From Lentisphaerota bacterium (lineage in GTDB: Bacteria > Verrucomicrobiota > Lentisphaeria > Victivallales > Victivallaceae), in the NCBI GenBank assembly GCA_017134815.1, contig CP071032.1:3034001-3098000 (forward strand): a DNA stretch of 64,000 nucleotides, read 5' to 3'. The position numbers and the translations under genes were made by a program. Shown here in pieces: positions 18,140-26,615 of the stretch (positions within the stretch are counted from its first letter, which is position 1; the number at the start of each line of letters is the position of its first letter). The notes below the pieces were generated by a model. It was given only the letters and a program-made list of their open reading frames with translations, was not told where the DNA came from and ran no database searches.

Positions 18140-18475
18140 TGTTACAATTCCTTATTTTAGGCTAAAAATTTCATGAGTCCCGTGTGTATATAATTCTACT
18201 GTTGCGATGTTTCATACACATGAGTCGCGCTGATACAGTCTCCGCGCATAAATGATCAGGTATTTCAGGAAGTCTATTAATTGGTGCGGAATCGCGGTAT
18301 CAAAACCCGGATTATTATCCGGATGCTGATAGCGGCCGAATTCCACAAATTAATGCTGACTTCATACCAGCCATCCTCAAGAGCTATAATATATCAAGTA
18401 TTTACAAAAAAGCAAACGGAACCGGGGATATTATCACCAGTTCCGTTTTATAAAGCTTAAAATGCTGCAGCAATT
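18140..18475. other. Intergenic leader of pnp
   Basis: 336 bases between rpsO and pnp. It holds the rpsO terminator at its right end, a 6-bp hairpin CCGGAT-TATT-ATCCGG near 18307-18322, and presumably the pnp promoter on the minus strand, which I could not place. No open frame of note. Confidence 0.4.
18406..18446 (-). terminator. Rho-independent terminator after rpsO
   Basis: Minus-strand stem of 10 bp with one G-U pair (ACGGAACTGG / CCGGTTCCGT), then TTGCTTTTTT. Placed 30 bases past rpsO; some read-through into pnp is likely. Confidence 0.8.
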
Positions 18476-18742
18476 TTACTTTCTGCGAATACCAAGTTCG
18501 TCAGTAAGCTGCAGGTATTTTTCATGATTTTCGCTGTTCAAATATTTCAACAGCTTTCTGCGCTGGCTTACCATTGAAAGCAGGCCGCGGCGAGTGCTGT
18601 GATCTTTTTTGTTTTCGCGCAGGTGTTCAGTCAAGTCCTTGATACGCTTGCTGAGTACCGCAATCTGAACTTCAGGTGAACCGGTATCGCCTTCTGTGCG
18701 TCCGTATTTAGCGATGATTTCCTGTTTTTCTGCCTTAGTCAT
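18476..18742 (-). CDS. rpsO: 30S ribosomal protein S15
   Basis: An 88-residue primary binder of 16S rRNA in the 30S subunit. The sequence is typical from the N-terminus (MTKAEKQEIIAKYGRTEGDTG split over the start) through GSPEVQIAVLSKRI, HSTRRGLLSMVSQRRKLL and YLQLTDELGIRRK. Length is exactly the family norm. The ATG at 18742 follows AGAGG. It stands between the STAS gene, which ends in its own terminator, and pnp. Confidence 0.98.
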   Translation of the reverse strand: MTKAEKQEIIAKYGRTEGDTGSPEVQIAVLSKRIKDLTEHLRENKKDHSTRRGLLSMVSQRRKLLKYLNSENHEKYLQLTDELGIRRK

Positions 18743-18883
18743 TAATATACCTCTTTAGTTTTCGTGTTCAGCAGCGCCTCTGTCAGGCAAAACAGAATTA
18801 CCACTTGAACCGTTGTTAAAAATCAGTAAGAGCTCTAATAATATTCTTAATTTCAGTTTTTACAAATAATTACAGTTAAAAAA

Positions 18884-18915
18884 GTAAAAAAAACCTCCAG
18901 ATTTTACTGAAGGTT
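18884..18915 (-). terminator. Rho-independent terminator after the STAS gene
   Basis: AACCTTCAG / CTGGAGGTT stem with one G-U pair on the minus strand, followed by eight T. Confidence 0.85.
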
Positions 18916-18938
18916 TACAAAAAAAAAGAAAATCAGTT

Positions 18939-19454
18939 TTACTTCTGACTTTCTTCCTGTTTTTTCTTCAGTCGTTTTACATCCTCATCTGCAAACTCAA
19001 TAACTTTTTCAAATTTCGGTGCATTGGCATCATCAATATCAACCAGTGTCTTATGAGCTTCACAGACAGTTTCAGCCGCAGACAATTGATCTTCGGGAAC
19101 TTCAGGTTTTTCCCCGTCCGCAGTATCTGCAGGTTTAAGCTTTTTCTCTACAAAGTTAAACAGCTTTTCCAGTCCGAGTCCCTTTAGCAGATGGCGGTTA
19201 TTGTCATCGGCATTTAAAATTTCTACGACAGCATTGATTTTTTTGGCCTTGAGGCCAATCATTGCCAATATTCCCATAAAAGTGCTGTCCATGCCGGTAC
19301 AGGACTTTAAATTAATAGTGATACGCTGGAAATTACCTTCCAGATTCTTTGCGAAATTGCGCAAGGGAAGACCATATTCGAAGTTTGCTCTTCCTTCGAC
19401 CTTTATGTTGTATACGCCTCGATTGTGCGCAATTAATAAATCCGCTTTCTTCAT
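18939..19454 (-). CDS. STAS-domain protein (anti-anti-sigma factor type) with charged tail
   Basis: A 171-residue protein. Residues 1-110 fit a STAS domain: a short strand region with GVYNIKVEGRANF, then ITINLKSCTGMDSTFMGILA, where the Ser/Thr of the DST motif is the usual phosphorylation site, and a leucine-rich C-terminal helix (LLKGLGLEKLFNF). Residues 115-171 are an acidic and then lysine-rich low-complexity tail not part of the fold. Such proteins switch partners with anti-sigma kinases; no partner kinase or phosphatase is adjacent here, though two Ser/Thr kinases lie further along. The ATG at 19454 has only a weak ribosome site. It sits 85 bases after alaS on the same strand. Confidence 0.8.
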   Translation of the reverse strand: MKKADLLIAHNRGVYNIKVEGRANFEYGLPLRNFAKNLEGNFQRITINLKSCTGMDSTFMGILAMIGLKAKKINAVVEILNADDNNRHLLKGLGLEKLFNFVEKKLKPADTADGEKPEVPEDQLSAAETVCEAHKTLVDIDDANAPKFEKVIEFADEDVKRLKKKQEESQK

Positions 19455-19539
19455 TTTCGCTTTTATATCCCTGATTTTTCGGCGTGATTAAAATCCAAGC
19501 CAAAATGACTAAACAGCCATACAGATAAAATACACCGAT

Positions 19540-21318
19540 TTATTCTTTTATCAATACCGCTTTTATTCGTCTAACGCCTCTACTCGAACTTTCCTCCTTC
19601 TTGATCTTCAGTCTGCCGAGTTCAGAAGTGTTTACAGCATGGGGACCTCCGCAGATTTCCTTGCTGAAATCTCCGATAGTGTATACTTTAACCTTTTCAC
19701 CGTACCTGTCGCCGAAAAGGCCTATCGCTCCTTGTGTTTTGGCTTCTTCTACAGTCATTTCGCTGCAGGAAACCGGGGTTCCCTGGCTGATTACTTCATT
19801 GACTATTGTCTCTACCTCCTGCAGCTCTTCTTTTGATACTTTTTCACTATGAGAAAAGTCAAAGCGAAGTCTGTCTGCAGTAATATTTGAGCCACGCTGC
19901 TCAACATGATTGCCCAGTACCTGGCGCAGTGCCTGGTGCAGCAGGTGTGTGGCTGTATGCAGGTTGGTAGTCTGCTCAGAGGCATCAGCCAGTCCGCCCT
20001 TGAATTTTTTCTCGGCACCTTTGCGGGAAAGGTCCTGATGTTTTTTGAAAGCTTTTTCAAAACCTTTGCGGTCTACTTCAAAACCGCGTTCAGCTGCCAT
20101 TTCCTCAGTCAGTTCGAGCGGGAAACCATAGGTTTCGTAAAGGAAAAATGCGTTTTTCCCGGAAATGACCTTTTTCTGGATGTGGGCAGGTACTTTTGCA
20201 ATCAGCTTTTCAAATTCGCGAGTGCCTTTTTCGCGGGTTTGGGCAAACTGTTTTTCCTCAGCATCGAGTTCTTCTTCGATTTTTTCAGCATTTTGAGCAA
20301 GCTCACTGTAAACATGCTTATAGTTTTCGATAATCACCCGGGCTATTTCCGTGGTAAAAGGTCTTTCAATACCCAGCTTGTAACCCTGCATTATTGAGCG
20401 GCGAATCAAACGGCGCAGCACATACGGCTGATCAACATTGCCTGGTGTAATGCCGTCTGCCAGAATGAAAGTGGCGGCTCTGAGGTGATCGGCAATAATT
20501 CGTTCCGAACTGGATCTGGTTTCAGGAGCTTCAACACCACGAATCTCGTCAAGCTTATCAAAAATCGGTATGAAAAGTTCTGTTTCATAGCAGCTGGCTT
20601 TACCCTGCAGGGCCGCGGTTACACGTTCAAGTCCCATGCCGGTATCGACATTCTGCTGGGAGAGAGGCTCGAATTTTCCTTCAGCAACTTTATTGTACTG
20701 CATGAAAACGTCATTCCATATCTCTACCCATAGCTTGTTTTCTGTATCGAAATTCTCCGGCGCCGGTTCCTCACCTGTCCAGAAAAACATCTCTGTATCC
20801 GGGCCACATGGACCGGTCTGCCCGGCCGGGCCCCACCAGTTTTCTTTTTTGTCGCATTTTGCGATACGGCTTTCAGGAATGCCAAGGCGGCGCCAGATGT
20901 CATAAGCCTCCTGATCAAGCGGAGCGTCCTGGTCACCGGCAAAAACAGTTACCGCCAACTTTGAAATAGGTATATTCAACCATTCCGGACTGGTAAGAAA
21001 TTCAAAACTGTACTCTATGGCCTCCTCTTTAAAGTAATCCCCAAGCGACCAGTTACCAAGCATTTCGAAAAAGGTAAGATGACAGGCATCGCCAACTTCA
21101 TCAATATCACCAGTACGGACGCACTTCTGGCAGTCAACCAGACGTTTGCCCAGCGGATGCTTCTGTCCAGTAAGGAACGGAACCAGCGGATGCATGCCGG
21201 CAGTTGTAAACAGACAGGTGGGGTCATTTTCCGGAATGAGTGGGGCACTTTTTATTTTCTTGTGGTTCTTGCTGACGAAAAATTCCACATATTTTTGTCT
21301 TAGTTCAGAGGCTTTCAT
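19540..21318 (-). CDS. alaS: Alanyl-tRNA synthetase, short form without the C-terminal C-Ala domain
   Basis: This 592-residue protein charges tRNA-Ala. The class II catalytic core (KCVRTGDIDEVG, THLTFFEMLGNWS-like HLTFFEMLGNWSLGDYFKEE and TGMGLERV) and the tRNA-recognition helices are followed by a complete editing domain with the zinc ligands His454, His458 (HTATH), Cys556 and His560 (CGGPH). The protein stops about 30 residues after the editing domain, whereas the usual enzyme is about 870 residues and ends in a dimerising C-Ala domain. The stop is followed by intergenic sequence, and I see no DHHA1-like remnant downstream, so it looks like a natural short form and not a recent frameshift. 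ATG at 21318 with GGAAGA upstream. Confidence 0.95.
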   Translation of the reverse strand: MKASELRQKYVEFFVSKNHKKIKSAPLIPENDPTCLFTTAGMHPLVPFLTGQKHPLGKRLVDCQKCVRTGDIDEVGDACHLTFFEMLGNWSLGDYFKEEAIEYSFEFLTSPEWLNIPISKLAVTVFAGDQDAPLDQEAYDIWRRLGIPESRIAKCDKKENWWGPAGQTGPCGPDTEMFFWTGEEPAPENFDTENKLWVEIWNDVFMQYNKVAEGKFEPLSQQNVDTGMGLERVTAALQGKASCYETELFIPIFDKLDEIRGVEAPETRSSSERIIADHLRAATFILADGITPGNVDQPYVLRRLIRRSIMQGYKLGIERPFTTEIARVIIENYKHVYSELAQNAEKIEEELDAEEKQFAQTREKGTREFEKLIAKVPAHIQKKVISGKNAFFLYETYGFPLELTEEMAAERGFEVDRKGFEKAFKKHQDLSRKGAEKKFKGGLADASEQTTNLHTATHLLHQALRQVLGNHVEQRGSNITADRLRFDFSHSEKVSKEELQEVETIVNEVISQGTPVSCSEMTVEEAKTQGAIGLFGDRYGEKVKVYTIGDFSKEICGGPHAVNTSELGRLKIKKEESSSRGVRRIKAVLIKE

Positions 21319-21489
21319 TTTCTTCCGTTTATTGTGTTTCTATTCATTTAAAATTTTAATCTATAATATTATAATGCCGGTTCTTATGCCGGTGTAATTA
21401 TCAACAACCTTAAAATGAACTTAATGTGAACCATAAATTTAGATTTTCAAATTGCAAAACCTCTTTTTATTTAATGTTACTCTTTTAAT

Positions 21490-21517
21490 TTGCAGAATTC
21501 ATGCTATCTTTTAATAG
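21490..21517 (+). promoter_or_regulatory. Possible promoter of the GH20-like gene
   Basis: TTGCAG at 21490-21495 and TAATAG at 21512-21517, spacing 16, 44 bases before the start codon. A moderate match only. Confidence 0.35.
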
Positions 21518-21560
21518 TTAATTAAAGCATTTTAGTATTACAAAAACAGGAGGTTTGTAA

Positions 21561-23600
21561 ATGTACAGGGATGTAAGGTTGTGCCGGTTTTTTCTGCTGA
21601 TTTTTGGAATTTCACTCATGTCGTGCTGGGGTGCGACTGGAGCAAGCCCTGACAGCAGCGGGCAGCAAATGAAACACTCTAAGCAGAAGATATTTGCTTT
21701 TCAGGTAGACCTTGCAAGGCAGCTGGAGCGTCCGAAGGCGCTGGCAAAGCAGTTGAAAGGTATAAGCAAGCATGGCTACAATCTTTGTGTGGTATACCTG
21801 GAGGATGCTTTCAGTTATCCGTCATTTCCAGAGCTTGGACGTAAAAATGCCTGGCAGTTTACAGACTTTCAGAATTTGCAGAAGCAGCTTGCTGGCGAAA
21901 ATATCCAGCTGGTGCCGGTAATTCCGGCCCTGGGGCATGCATCCTATATAACCTCCAAGGCAGGCTACGAGAAATATGATGAGGGTTATGGTACCGGCAA
22001 GCTTGAAGGTTCGCTTAATCCATGTCTGGAGGGGACATATGCCTTGCTGGGCAGAATGTTTAAAGACTGGTGTGATAATATACCGGGAAAATATATTCAT
22101 GTCAGTCTGGATGAGAGTCCGGCAATGGGGCAGTGGTTTATAAGAAAATACGGCAAGGAAAAATTTGACGGGGCAAGGATGTTTGCCAGTCACTGTAATC
22201 GGTTGAACGCCATGATCAAGCAACTGGGGCGCAGGATGGTCATGTGGGGAGATATGTTTTACTACTATCCTGAGGCTGTCAATATGATTGACAAGGACAT
22301 CATTATTTGCGACTGGTATTACTATAAGTTTTGTGATTTGCCGCGAGTAGAGGCGTTCAACTTTGCCAGAACGGATGTTTCCATCAATTTTAAAAAGCGT
22401 GGTAATGAAGTGTGGGGGACTCCGGCAATCTGGCCGAACCTGCCTTTTCCGGATATCAAAGACCGTCTGGGTAATTTCAGTTCATGGCTGCGGTATGAAA
22501 ACGAGTTGAACCTTGACGGCATTCTGCTTACAGACTGGGAAGACAGTTTTGGCTTTTTCGGTACGGCCAATTGGATAATGCGGACTTTTGGCGACTTGAA
22601 AAAAGCTGGTACACTGAGCAGTAATGCTTTGAGACCCGCTTTGAAGAAAGAGTTTGAAGAGCTTTCCGGAATAAAAGTTAAGAATGACCTGATTGATGCT
22701 GCTCTGGTGATTGGCTCATGTCATATTACCGCACATCGCAACCGTAAGCTCCTTGAGAAGCCGGTGACTTCCTTTATTTCGACATCTTCCGAAAGAATAC
22801 AGGAATTCCAGGTAAAATCTGATTTACTCAAAGAACAGCTCCAGCAAATTGAGCGTTATATTACCGTAAATCCGAATGAAATTCCAGCTTTGCTTACTGA
22901 ACTTGAGCTGGCAGGCAGGTTTTTATATCTTTTCTGGGATACCGGCCGGTTGATGTCCGAAAGTTACAGGCAGGTTATCCGGGGAGACCTGGATGGAGTA
23001 GCCTCAAGGCTGAAAAAACGCAGCCGTGAGCTTGAGCTTTATGTGACTGACTATAAAAAATACTGGAATAAAGTGCGTTTTCAGGGCGATCGTCAGCGCC
23101 TGACAAACTGGGCAGCGGCTGCGGCAGCTTACCTTAAAAAGATTTCTGCAGATGATATTGCCGTCAAGGATGCCTTTCTGCATATTCCACGGCTTGAGAT
23201 GACTTTGCGTTGTGATCACCCGGCACTGCCGGTTGTTTATGGCAAAATTACCTACTCTGACGGAAGCAGTCAGGAGTTCAGAGAAGTAATGATCAATTTT
23301 ACTTCAAGGTTTGCAACTCCTGATATCAGCTGGAGGCAGTATCCTGTAATTAGCCTGAATAAAGGAGAATTGCCAGTCAGTATTGTGCTCAGCAGTACCT
23401 ATTATTATGGGCAGCTGGGAGTCAAGAGCGTTGTTGTATTTTGGAAAGGCAGGCCGTTTGAATACAAACTGCAGAGCCTTGACGGCAAAAATGCATTTGA
23501 GAAGGACGGCCTTGCATGGCTCGGCCCGGTCCGGCAGGAAGTTGGAGATCCAACTATCCGAACCGAAACCGACAAGGCGGTCTTTGTTTTGAATAAATAA
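21561..23600 (+). CDS. GH20-like (beta-N-acetylhexosaminidase superfamily) lipoprotein
   Basis: A 679-residue exported protein with a signal sequence ending in the lipobox LMSC (Cys22). Residues about 45-345 form a TIM-barrel of the GH20 type: FAFQVD strand one, PVIPALGHASYI, and HVSLDES with the adjacent Asp184-Glu185 pair that matches the polarising Asp and acid Glu of hexosaminidases. TDWEDSFGFFG near residue 330 fits the last barrel strands. The remaining 330 residues are a helical region and a beta-rich tail I do not recognise. It probably trims N-acetylhexosamines from glycans at the cell surface. AGGAGG precedes the ATG. Its stop codon abuts the stop of the convergent amrS with no base between. 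It is divergent from classical GH20, so the substrate is uncertain. Confidence 0.72.
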   Translation: MYRDVRLCRFFLLIFGISLMSCWGATGASPDSSGQQMKHSKQKIFAFQVDLARQLERPKALAKQLKGISKHGYNLCVVYLEDAFSYPSFPELGRKNAWQFTDFQNLQKQLAGENIQLVPVIPALGHASYITSKAGYEKYDEGYGTGKLEGSLNPCLEGTYALLGRMFKDWCDNIPGKYIHVSLDESPAMGQWFIRKYGKEKFDGARMFASHCNRLNAMIKQLGRRMVMWGDMFYYYPEAVNMIDKDIIICDWYYYKFCDLPRVEAFNFARTDVSINFKKRGNEVWGTPAIWPNLPFPDIKDRLGNFSSWLRYENELNLDGILLTDWEDSFGFFGTANWIMRTFGDLKKAGTLSSNALRPALKKEFEELSGIKVKNDLIDAALVIGSCHITAHRNRKLLEKPVTSFISTSSERIQEFQVKSDLLKEQLQQIERYITVNPNEIPALLTELELAGRFLYLFWDTGRLMSESYRQVIRGDLDGVASRLKKRSRELELYVTDYKKYWNKVRFQGDRQRLTNWAAAAAAYLKKISADDIAVKDAFLHIPRLEMTLRCDHPALPVVYGKITYSDGSSQEFREVMINFTSRFATPDISWRQYPVISLNKGELPVSIVLSSTYYYGQLGVKSVVVFWKGRPFEYKLQSLDGKNAFEKDGLAWLGPVRQEVGDPTIRTETDKAVFVLNK

Positions 23601-24491
23601 CTATATATTGCCCAGATAAACCGACCGGAAACCACGTTTGCCGGCAATGTCGCGAATGCGGTAAAGGGTTTCCGGGCTGGTTGGCGGCACATCAAGCAGG
23701 TTGAAAGCCGGGTGGAAGGCGCTGAAATGAAGTGGTGTGGATTTATCAAGATGTGTTTCCACCCAGTCCAGCCAGTTGTTAATCATCTCGTCTGAGTCAT
23801 TTCTTTCAGGAATGATCAGGTTTGTAATTTCCAGATGCTTTTTGAGTTCATAAAAGTATTTGATAGCATGCAGTACCGGTGCCAGCTCCGAGCCGGTCAT
23901 TGAAGCATAAAATTCCGGCGTAAACCCTTTCATGTCAATATTAGCGGCATCAATCAGCGGGTAGAGGTCGCAGGCCGCTTCAGGAGTAATGTAGCCATTG
24001 GTGACCAGAACGGTTTTCAGGTTGTTCTCATGTGCCAGGCGGGCAATGTCGATAGCATACTCGGCAAAAACTGTCGGTTCGTTGTAAGTGAATGCTACTG
24101 AATCGCATTTATGGCGCTGCGCCAGCTCAATGATGTCTTCAGGACTGACATAGTGTTCAAACTCAGCTTCAGAGTATGAGCCACGCGACAGCGAATCATT
24201 CTGGCAAAAACTGCAGTTTAAGTTGCAGCCGAAAGTTCCAAGAGAGAAAGTTGTAGTTCCGGGCATGAATTCCGCCAGCGGCTTCTTTTCTATGGGATCG
24301 ACGTTCAGTGCAACAGGGCGCCCATATGCCAGAGTGTATAGATCCCCGTCTATGTTCTTGCGGACTCCGCAAAAGCCGATTTTTTCCGGAGCTATTACGC
24401 AGCCGCGAGGACAAAGCAGGCATTTTACTTTATCGTTGTCTCCAGTGCGTTCCCACCACTGTGCGGGGTGGGATGTTTCCTGATTCAGCAT
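23601..24491 (-). CDS. amrS: AmmeMemoRadiSam system radical SAM enzyme
   Basis: A 296-residue radical SAM protein with the cluster motif CNLNCSFC (CX3CX2C, near residue 86). The N-terminal VKCLLCPRGCVIAPEKIGFCGVR has four cysteines typical of the AmrS branch, formerly annotated as pyruvate formate-lyase activating enzyme. Its biochemical role is not settled in the literature I know. It is often encoded with MEMO-like (AmrB) and AMMECR1-like (AmrA) proteins, none of which is in this window. ATG at 24491 with GGAGG 9 bases upstream. It is convergent with the GH20-like gene, and the last base of the amrS reading frame is immediately adjacent to that gene's stop. Confidence 0.88.
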   Translation of the reverse strand: MLNQETSHPAQWWERTGDNDKVKCLLCPRGCVIAPEKIGFCGVRKNIDGDLYTLAYGRPVALNVDPIEKKPLAEFMPGTTTFSLGTFGCNLNCSFCQNDSLSRGSYSEAEFEHYVSPEDIIELAQRHKCDSVAFTYNEPTVFAEYAIDIARLAHENNLKTVLVTNGYITPEAACDLYPLIDAANIDMKGFTPEFYASMTGSELAPVLHAIKYFYELKKHLEITNLIIPERNDSDEMINNWLDWVETHLDKSTPLHFSAFHPAFNLLDVPPTSPETLYRIRDIAGKRGFRSVYLGNI

Positions 24492-24620
24492 TTATCATTC
24501 CTCCAGAATATTGTGCCATGTCAGGTATAAAAATGAACACCTCAATTTAAAATTGTATTAAATGAGTAAAATTGAGCGCACTCCTTATCAGAAAAGATAT
24601 ACTGTATTTGCGAAATTGCA

Positions 24621-24646
24621 AAAAAAAAGCGGCCCGGAGGCCGCTT
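24621..24646 (-). terminator. Rho-independent terminator after serC
   Basis: AAGCGGCC / GGCCGCTT 8-bp perfect stem with TCCG loop on the minus strand, then a T-run. Confidence 0.93.
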
Positions 24647-24668
24647 GATATATCACTGAAAAAACAGT

Positions 24669-25754
24669 TTAACCGTTTTTCTTCTCAAATTCGAGCATGA
24701 AGTCAATAAGGGCTTCAACGCCGGCAAGCGGCATTGCGTTATAAATACTGGCCCGAATGCCGCCGACTGAACGGTGACCTTTTAAGCCGGACATGCCGTT
24801 CTGAGCTGCTTCTTTGATAAATTTGGCTTCGAGTTCTTCGCTGGGCAGCCGGAAGACCACGTTCATTTTTGAACGGCTGCCGGGCTCAACGGGACTGCTG
24901 TAGAAGCCGCTGCGGTCAAGCAGCTCGTAAAGAGCTTCAGACTTGGTGTTATTGATTTCTTCAATTACTGGAAGCCCGCCCTTGGCTTTCATCCATTCTG
25001 TAACCTGTTTGTACATATAGATAGCAAATGTCGGCGGTGTATTAAACATGGAATCTTTATCAATATAAGTCTTGTAGCGAAGCATGGTCGGTACAGTGTC
25101 AGGAGTGCGTTCCGCCAGATCCTTGCGAATAATAACCAAAGCCATGCCGCTTGGTCCAAGGTTTTTCTGGGCACCGCCATACAGCATGCCGAAGTCATTG
25201 ACATCGATGACGCGGGACATGAAATCACTGGACATATCGGCTATCATCGGAACACCCTCGGGTACCGGCGGAAAAGTGTGGTACTGGGTTCCGGCAATGG
25301 TATTATTGCTGGTAATGTGAAGGTAGGCAGCATTTTCAGATGGTTTCCAGTGGCGTACCAGCGGAATGCGGTCATAGTTGGTTGATTTGCTGCTGCCGAC
25401 GATATTAACTTTGCCGAAGCGTTCAGCTTCTTTGATTGCCTTGGCACTCCAGGTGCCGGAGTCTGCATAGTCGGCAACTCCACCGGCGGGAAGCAGGTTC
25501 ATCGGAATCATGGCAAACTGCATACTGGCGCCGCCCTGAATGAAGCAGATTTCATAATCATCGCTGATTTCCATCAGGTCGCGGGTGTTCTGTTTGGCTG
25601 TAGCCAGAACTTCCATAAACTGAGGGCCGCGGTGGGAAAGTTCCATAACACCTGAACCGGTGCCCATGAAGTCGCAGAATTCTTCCTTGGCTGTTTCCAT
25701 CACTTCTTTCGGCAGCATAGCCGGACCGGCACTGAAATTGTACACTTCCATCAT
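24669..25754 (-). CDS. serC: Phosphoserine aminotransferase
   Basis: A PLP enzyme of about 361 residues that converts 3-phosphohydroxypyruvate to phosphoserine in serine synthesis and also serves pyridoxine synthesis. The N-terminus VYNFSAGPAMLPKEVM, HRGPQFMEV, FIQGGASMQFAM and the PLP-lysine block GGAQKNLGPSGMA are diagnostic, as is the C-terminal GHRSVGGIRASIYNAMP. I place the start at the ATG at 25754, directly after AGGTATCA; an in-frame ATG six codons upstream (25772) lacks a good ribosome site. It is monocistronic, bounded by its own terminator. The partner serA is not in the window. Confidence 0.96.
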   Translation of the reverse strand: MMEVYNFSAGPAMLPKEVMETAKEEFCDFMGTGSGVMELSHRGPQFMEVLATAKQNTRDLMEISDDYEICFIQGGASMQFAMIPMNLLPAGGVADYADSGTWSAKAIKEAERFGKVNIVGSSKSTNYDRIPLVRHWKPSENAAYLHITSNNTIAGTQYHTFPPVPEGVPMIADMSSDFMSRVIDVNDFGMLYGGAQKNLGPSGMALVIIRKDLAERTPDTVPTMLRYKTYIDKDSMFNTPPTFAIYMYKQVTEWMKAKGGLPVIEEINNTKSEALYELLDRSGFYSSPVEPGSRSKMNVVFRLPSEELEAKFIKEAAQNGMSGLKGHRSVGGIRASIYNAMPLAGVEALIDFMLEFEKKNG

Positions 25755-25984
25755 TGATACCTCGCTTCTCAATTGTTTGAAAATATGCTAGAAATTACTA
25801 CATCATTCGCTTTTTGCAATCATTAATGTAAAATATTTCCCAAAACAAAGCAAAAAAGAGCTTTTTCAGCACAATAACACTAAGAAAAAATAGGGATTCC
25901 TGCTTTGCTTGATATTATCTTCCATAGTCTATGGACAAGGCCTGTTTTGTTTTGTTCCTTTCCCATATAATAATTCCAATAATT

Positions 25985-26527
25985 TCAGTGTCGGGAAAAT
26001 TCGCATCCACAATAATTCTGCCGGTACAGCTCCAGCTTTTGGCTGAGCTCCAGACTGCGTTTAAAGCCGTTGAGTTTTTTAAAGTTCCAGCTTTCAAATC
26101 CGGAAAAGCGCTCGCCGATATTGAAGATTGTCTGGGAACTTTTGTGGGGGCTGACCGTCAGGGTCGTTGTAAATGCTTCAATTCCGATTTCACGAGCCTT
26201 GTCGGCGGCCCTTGATAAACTGAAATTAAAGCATCTTACACAACGTGCCCCCTTTTCGGGCTCGCTTTCCAGCCCGACAATACTCTGCAGCCACTTCTCG
26301 TGATTATAGGGGTCAACAAGCACTGGTACCTTAAAAGCCGAGGCCAGATGGTGAACATGCAGCAGGCGTTTTTCAAATTCTTCACTGGTGTCAATGTTTG
26401 AATTGGAAAAAAACAGCACCACCTGCCGTTCATTTGCCAGCAGGCGTTCAACGCAGGCGGTTGCACAAGGCGCACAGCAAACGTGCAATAAGATTTTTCC
26501 TGATTTCAACATTATTGACACCGTCAT
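25985..26527 (-). CDS. queH: Epoxyqueuosine reductase QueH
   Basis: A 180-residue protein of the former DUF208 family, which performs the last step of queuosine synthesis in tRNA without cobalamin. The metal-binding cysteines are in place: HVCCAPC at residues 15-21, RCVRCFNF in the middle and NYCGCEFS near the C-terminus. TLTVSPHKSS is also characteristic. QueH replaces the unrelated QueG enzyme. No other queuosine genes are adjacent. Starts at 26527 or 26512 are both ATG and neither has a strong ribosome site; the longer frame is given. Confidence 0.93.
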   Translation of the reverse strand: MTVSIMLKSGKILLHVCCAPCATACVERLLANERQVVLFFSNSNIDTSEEFEKRLLHVHHLASAFKVPVLVDPYNHEKWLQSIVGLESEPEKGARCVRCFNFSLSRAADKAREIGIEAFTTTLTVSPHKSSQTIFNIGERFSGFESWNFKKLNGFKRSLELSQKLELYRQNYCGCEFSRH

Positions 26528-26615
26528 AGTAAAAGACTTACGAAATGAAACGTAATTTACATCCGGATCAGTTATTTTGCACGTTTTAAATATAATAAAG
26601 CCGCTTTTTTATTCA

